Made by a program: the position numbers and the translations under genes. DNA of 5,101 nucleotides from Patescibacteria group bacterium (GTDB lineage Bacteria; Patescibacteriota; Minisyncoccia; Moranbacterales; UBA1568): contig JAUPWI010000009.1 of NCBI GenBank assembly GCA_030916545.1, positions 1 through 5,101 on the forward strand. The letters run 5' to 3'. The notes below the pieces were generated by a model that saw only the letters and a program-made list of their open reading frames with translations, was not told where the DNA came from and ran no database searches. Shown piece by piece: positions 4,154 through 5,101 of this stretch; positions within the stretch are counted from its first letter, which is position 1, and the number at the start of each line of letters is the position of its first letter.

Positions 4154-5101
4154 TCAGAATTTCTTTTCGATACGTTCATCAAGGCGTTTCAAATTCCGTA
4201 AGATGCTCGGCATCAGACGCTCCCGATAGGCCTCCAGACTCGCCAATGATCCGATCTTCCCCTGCTCAATCAAGAAGAGCGTATCCAGGCGCATATGCTC
4301 GATGAATCTCCGATCATGCGTCACCAGGACTATGGTACCGGAAAAATCCTCAAGTGCCTCTTCCATCGCCTCAATGGTTTCAAGATCGAGATGATTCGTC
4401 GGCTCGTCAAAGAAAAGAGCGTTGGCTCCGGACGCGATGAGAAGTGCCAACGCGACCCGCACCCGCTCACCCGGACTCAGGTGCTTCACGCGCGTCTCCG
4501 CGAGATCGATCGAGAAACGGAACTGGTGCAACAGGATACGCAATTTTTCTTCCGCCGCTTCACCGAACCGGCGCTCAAAAATCCGGACCGGTGTCTTGGC
4601 CCGATCGATATCCTCGTGCTCCTGCATGAGATTTCCGATGACCATATCCCCGCTCCGCTGGACCAGTCCCGAAATCGGTGTTAATTCCCCTGATAAAGTC
4701 CGCAGCAACGTCGATTTCCCTGCCCCATTCAAACCGAAGAATCCGATTCTCTTCCCGGTAGGAACCGAAAAAGTAGCCGGCTCCGACCGGAAGCCGCCCG
4801 GATATCCGAACACCAAATCCGTGACCGACAGTGCCGGTGCCGGCAGGTCCGTCTCAGGAAAGGAAAAAAGTATCGGATCATGCACCGCCGGTCGATCAAG
4901 CTTGTTGAGACGTTTCGCCCGATTGGTCAATGTCTTCGCCTGCGTGCCGAGCTTCCGTTCCGAACGATCGCGGTGATACCCCTGTGACATATGGTCGTTA
5001 TCCGGCATCACCTGCTTGGCTCCGATATCGGCCCATTCACGCTTTTCCTCGGATGATTCAAGTACGCGGGCTTTTTCCGCTTCCTGGGCCCGATACGCTT
5101 C
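4154..5101 (-). CDS. ABC-F family ATPase, C-terminal part (5' end outside window)
   Basis: The frame stays open to the right edge, giving 315 visible residues. The first ~75 are the charged, helical linker typical of ABC-F proteins (EAYRAQEAEKARVLESSEEK, MPDNDHMSQGY, KTLTNRAKRLNKL), which in this family reaches towards the P-site tRNA on the ribosome. The second nucleotide-binding domain follows: Walker A GLNGAGKS (123-130), signature LSPGE (198-202, instead of the usual LSGGE/Q), Walker B NALFFDEP with NHLD (217-228), and switch histidine in VTHDRRF (250-256). There are no membrane segments, as expected for soluble ABC-F factors that rescue stalled ribosomes or protect them from antibiotics. 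Which role applies cannot be told without the first domain. An internal GTG at 5009-5011 is not the start, because the linker continues upstream of it. Stop TGA directly precedes the terminator, so UGA is not reassigned. Confidence 0.93.
   Translation of the reverse strand, partial: EAYRAQEAEKARVLESSEEKREWADIGAKQVMPDNDHMSQGYHRDRSERKLGTQAKTLTNRAKRLNKLDRPAVHDPILFSFPETDLPAPALSVTDLVFGYPGGFRSEPATFSVPTGKRIGFFGLNGAGKSTLLRTLSGELTPISGLVQRSGDMVIGNLMQEHEDIDRAKTPVRIFERRFGEAAEEKLRILLHQFRFSIDLAETRVKHLSPGERVRVALALLIASGANALFFDEPTNHLDLETIEAMEEALEDFSGTIVLVTHDRRFIEHMRLDTLFLIEQGKIGSLASLEAYRERLMPSILRNLKRLDERIEKKF

Noticed and set aside
4154..4156. UGA as a reassigned glycine codon (code 25)
   Set aside because: TGA ends the ABC-F gene immediately before a strong terminator, so it acts as a stop. 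The other genes end in TAA or TAG and read normally.

Overview
The window looks like ordinary chromosomal DNA from a bacterium with roughly balanced base composition, the standard genetic code and classical sigma-70-type promoters. The DEAD-box helicase (short basic N-terminus leading into an IDPELFVRKA-like segment, DEVD in motif II, almost no C-terminal tail) recalls helicases of Patescibacteria/CPR lineages such as Parcubacteria or Peregrinibacteria. That placement is an inference from recognition, not a computed result. UGA acts as a true stop: the ABC-F gene ends on TGA directly before a terminator, which argues against the UGA-glycine code of Gracilibacteria/Absconditabacteria. There are no RNA genes, CRISPR arrays or mobile elements.

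Layout from left to right: (1) 1-267, minus strand, the N-terminal ATP-cone of a ribonucleotide reductase large subunit, running off the left edge. (2) 440-1525, minus strand, a PAS domain fused to an ECF-type sigma factor, the most unusual gene here. (3) 1620-1652, a minus-strand intrinsic terminator. (4) 1677-1886, minus strand, a 69-residue protein with two membrane segments. (5) 1930-3159, minus strand, a DEAD-box RNA helicase, probably in one operon with gene 4. (6) 3160-3434, a divergent regulatory region with two near-consensus promoters whose -35 boxes lie 27 bp apart. It also holds a palindrome midway between them, a structured helicase leader with two tiny ORFs, and a 20-bp inverted repeat at the predicted start of the rightward transcript. 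(7) 3435-4073, plus strand, an unrecognised 212-residue protein. (8) 4116-4147, a bidirectional terminator between converging genes. (9) 4154-5101, minus strand, the C-terminal part of an ABC-F ATPase, running off the right edge.

Helicase and ABC-F protein point to RNA and ribosome maintenance, the reductase to dNTP supply, and the PAS-sigma fusion to direct signal-to-transcription control. Nothing in the sequence proves that they form one system. The best candidates for new biology are the PAS-sigma fusion, the orphan protein with its operator-like promoter, and the helicase leader.
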